Origin: Actinomycetota bacterium | Lineage (GTDB): Bacteria; Actinomycetota; Actinomycetes; Nanopelagicales; Nanopelagicaceae | Assembly (NCBI GenBank): GCA_947452525.1 | Contig: CANGCW010000042.1 | Location: 1 to 7,766, forward strand | Direction: 5' to 3' | DNA: 7,766 bases | Shown: in pieces, positions 5,587-7,766 of the stretch | Numbering within the stretch: the stretch's first letter is position 1 | How the letters are laid out: each line of letters starts with the position of its first letter | Made by a program: the position numbers and the translations under genes | The notes under the pieces: generated by a model | Told to the model about the DNA's origin: nothing | Databases searched by the model: none | Seen by the model: the letters and a program-made list of their open reading frames with translations, nothing else

Positions 5587-6516
5587 TTAGAGATTTGCTA
5601 AGAAACGCTCAGCGTCGAGCGCAGCCTGGCAACCTGAACCGGCAGCGGTAATTGCCTGTCGGTAGGTATGGTCAACGAGATCGCCACATGCAAAGACTCC
5701 AGTGAGATTTGTCCGTGTTGAACGCCCCTCAACCTTTACATAACCCTCGTCATCAAGATCAATGGTCCCGACCAAGAGCTCAGAACGTGGGGTATGTCCG
5801 ATAGCAACGAAGAGAGCGGAGAAATCCTTCTCTGACTCTTCACCTGTGACGAGGTTACGGAGCTTCAATGAGCTGACCTTCTGCTCACCAAGAACATCGA
5901 TGACTTCGGTATTCCAGATAAATTCAATCTTTGGATTAGCCATCGCGCGCTCAGCCATAATCTTTGATGCTCGGAGTGAGTCACGACGGTGAATAACAGT
6001 TACCTTTGATGCGAAGCGGGTAAGGAAGTTTGCCTCCTCCATCGCAGAGTCTCCGCCGCCCACGACAGCAATATTCTGATCGCGGAAGAAGAAACCGTCG
6101 CAGGTTGCACACCATGAGACGCCGCGTCCAGAGAGACGCTTCTCATTCTCGAGACCAATCTCTTTATATGCAGATCCCGTTGCGAGAATAACTGCCTTTG
6201 CAGAGAGAATATTTCCTGAACCGTCCTCAAGGGTTTTAATTTCGCCCGAGAGATCCATTTTTACAATGTCATCGGTAATCAACTTTGCGCCAAAGCGGAG
6301 CGCCTGCTTACGAAGGTTATCCATAAGATCTGGTCCCATGATTCCGGTTGGAAAGCCAGGGAAGTTCTCGACCTCGGTTGTATTCATCAGCGCGCCACCG
6401 GCAGTTACTGAACCCTCATAAACAATCGGATGTAACTCTGCACGTGCGGCATAGATCGCTGCTGTGTATCCCGCTGGACCAGAGCCGACAATAATTAATT
6501 CGTGAATCTCGCTCAT
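5587..6516 (-). CDS. trxB: Thioredoxin-disulfide reductase, NADPH-dependent FAD enzyme
   Basis: 309 aa, the usual length of the low-molecular-weight bacterial enzyme, which passes electrons from NADPH through FAD and a cysteine pair to thioredoxin. The FAD dinucleotide motif is GSGPAG at 11–16, the redox centre CATC has Cys136 and Cys139, and the NADPH-binding motif is GGGDSA at 153–158. HRRDSLRAS at 176–184 supplies the arginines that select the NADPH phosphate. The second FAD motif is GVFACGDLVD at 273–282, and RQAITAAGSGCQAA follows. The protein ends at FLANL with no fused thioredoxin domain, unlike some mycobacterial versions. ATG 6516 lies 9 nt after the murJ stop. Upstream GGGAGATAGG overlaps the murJ stop and gives a modest ribosome site, so translation is probably coupled to murJ. 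Confidence 0.97.
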   Translation of the reverse strand: MSEIHELIIVGSGPAGYTAAIYAARAELHPIVYEGSVTAGGALMNTTEVENFPGFPTGIMGPDLMDNLRKQALRFGAKLITDDIVKMDLSGEIKTLEDGSGNILSAKAVILATGSAYKEIGLENEKRLSGRGVSWCATCDGFFFRDQNIAVVGGGDSAMEEANFLTRFASKVTVIHRRDSLRASKIMAERAMANPKIEFIWNTEVIDVLGEQKVSSLKLRNLVTGEESEKDFSALFVAIGHTPRSELLVGTIDLDDEGYVKVEGRSTRTNLTGVFACGDLVDHTYRQAITAAGSGCQAALDAERFLANL

Positions 6517-6525
6517 AGTTAAAGC

Positions 6526-7766
6526 CTATCTCCCGCTTCGACCGGTGAGCAGCGAAAGAACCCTGCTCACTTCATTGACTTTGAACATTCTGGCTACGAG
6601 GAGATAGCCAACACCACTCACTGCAAGAACCATCGCTAGCTGAGGAATATTCCCCCCAGGAAGAGATGGTTGAATAAGACGCAAAGGTATTGCAACTACC
6701 GCAAAGAGCGCCCCAAGCTTGCTGTAAAAAAAAGTGATTTCGCCGGCACGAATATGGATCTCGTACCTCTTCAACAACCTAAAGGTCGCACCAACGCCAA
6801 CTAGGTAGCTCAAACTCAACGCCACCGCGAGCCCCACCGTTACCCACCGTGCCGGGAGAAGTAGAGCGGCGCCAACAGAGAAGGCCGCAGCAGCCAGATT
6901 CATCACGAGGTTGCTCCAGACCTGAGATTTCACATTCTCAAAGGCGTTGAGACCACGGAGAGCGATCAAATTGATACTTAATGGGAGAAGTCCAAAGGAG
7001 AATCCTGCAAGGACATAACCCACATAGTTCGCATCTGCTGTGGAGATTCCAAAGAAGAGAGAGCGAGCAATGAGTGGCCCAAAGAGGGCGAAACCAATTG
7101 CCGCAGGGACAATCAAAATTCCTACGAGGCGAATCGTGTTAACAATCTGATCATGCACATCACTGAAGCGCTTCTCCATTACGAGTTGCGAGAGATGTGG
7201 AAGTAGCGCTGTCACGAGCGAGAGGGTGACAATCGAGTGAGGCAGGATAAAGATGAAGTAGGCATTGTTATATGGAGTAAATCCAACGCCTGTCGTTATA
7301 TGAGCCCGCTCTGCTGCGAGCGCTGCATGCGTAGAGAGATTTACAGTGAAGAGATAGCCAAGTTGACTAATCGCAGCGAAGAGAAGAGTCCAACTCGCCA
7401 TATGAAGCGACTTCTTTAACTCGGGATCGCTCCAATCAAAACGTAATCGAAGTTTTACCCCGGTCTTGCGAATGACAGGAATGAGAACCAAGACTTGCAC
7501 TACATATCCAAGTGTTGTTCCTATACCGAGAACCATTGCATCATGTGATGAGATGGTGCGAACGCTCCAATGTGGATTGAGGGAAAGGTAATAACCAAAG
7601 ACCCCAATAACAACCAGATTATTTACAACCGGTGCCCACGCCATCGGACCGAATTTATTATTTGCATTTGCAACTTGACCAAGGAGAGCAAAGATTCCCA
7701 TAAAGAAGATCTGCGGAAGGCAGTAACGCATAAAGAGCGTTGTGAGTGTGAACTCCGGACGACCAA
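6526..7766 (-). CDS. murJ: Lipid II flippase MurJ (MviN), 5' end outside the window
   Basis: The frame is open to the right edge (first visible residues GRPEFTLTTLFMRY), so 412 C-terminal residues are seen and roughly the first hundred are missing. MurJ is an integral inner-membrane MOP-superfamily transporter that flips the peptidoglycan precursor lipid II to the outside. The family core RYCLPQIFFMGIFALLGQVANA followed by FGPMAWAPVVNNLVV is characteristic. About eleven hydrophobic segments are visible, matching segments 4–14 of the 14 expected. A methionine at 7731 lies inside the conserved core and is not the start. The protein ends shortly after the last membrane segment (LLVARMFKVNEVSRVLSLLTGRSGR), so it lacks the long intracellular pseudokinase and extracytoplasmic C-terminal region of mycobacterial MviN. 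A run of eight T on the coding strand (6726–6733) encodes part of ITFFYS. Confidence 0.95.
   Translation of the reverse strand, partial: GRPEFTLTTLFMRYCLPQIFFMGIFALLGQVANANNKFGPMAWAPVVNNLVVIGVFGYYLSLNPHWSVRTISSHDAMVLGIGTTLGYVVQVLVLIPVIRKTGVKLRLRFDWSDPELKKSLHMASWTLLFAAISQLGYLFTVNLSTHAALAAERAHITTGVGFTPYNNAYFIFILPHSIVTLSLVTALLPHLSQLVMEKRFSDVHDQIVNTIRLVGILIVPAAIGFALFGPLIARSLFFGISTADANYVGYVLAGFSFGLLPLSINLIALRGLNAFENVKSQVWSNLVMNLAAAAFSVGAALLLPARWVTVGLAVALSLSYLVGVGATFRLLKRYEIHIRAGEITFFYSKLGALFAVVAIPLRLIQPSLPGGNIPQLAMVLAVSGVGYLLVARMFKVNEVSRVLSLLTGRSGR

Noticed and set aside
1..7766. tRNA/rRNA genes, CRISPR arrays, insertion sequences, toxin–antitoxin or defence genes.
   Set aside because: No cloverleaf, direct-repeat array, transposase motif or matching gene was seen; coding sequence explains nearly the whole window, and no gene-free stretch exceeds about 65 bases.

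Overview
This window is a conserved, origin-proximal housekeeping region of an actinobacterial chromosome. The gene order jag – rsmG – parA – parB, facing a converging murJ – trxB – trxA – cwlM block, is the arrangement known beside oriC in mycobacteria and streptomycetes. The moderate base composition (roughly half GC by eye), very short intergenic gaps, an actinobacterial CwlM and simplified versions of several loci point to a small-genome actinobacterium. A freshwater Nanopelagicales ('acI') type lineage is a reasonable guess, but the sequence alone does not prove it.

Left half, plus strand (1–2768): the 3' end of jag (RNA-binding KhpB/Jag), then rsmG (16S rRNA m7G527 methyltransferase), parA and parB (chromosome segregation ATPase and CTP-dependent clamp). 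The first codons of rsmG and of parA each contain a parS-like ParB-binding site, at 304–319 and 981–996. The segregation genes therefore lie next to, and partly inside, the DNA their products act on. A T-rich polypyrimidine spacer and a plausible promoter placed for a leaderless message separate rsmG from parA. parA and parB overlap by ATGA.

Right half, minus strand (2773–7766, read right to left): murJ (lipid II flippase, 5' end outside the window), trxB and trxA (NADPH-dependent thioredoxin system), cwlM (an amidase-like regulator with a degenerate zinc site) and a class I/II PLP aminotransferase. All lie head to tail with gaps of 9 to 63 nt, so one operon is likely, possibly with an internal start before trxA. 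It ends 4 bp from the parB stop. A strong hairpin at 2781–2811, inside the last codons of the aminotransferase gene, could end transcription from both sides.

Functionally, the window combines chromosome segregation and ribosome maturation on one strand with control of peptidoglycan precursor export and synthesis plus thiol redox on the other. I found no mobile element, tRNA, rRNA, CRISPR array or defence system, and no gene of wholly unknown type. Nothing here looks like a new multi-gene system. The points worth a second look are the two coding parS sites, the degenerate CwlM active site, the absence of sigM and its anti-sigma gene between murJ and trxB, the shared terminator-like hairpin, and a composition shift inside parA.
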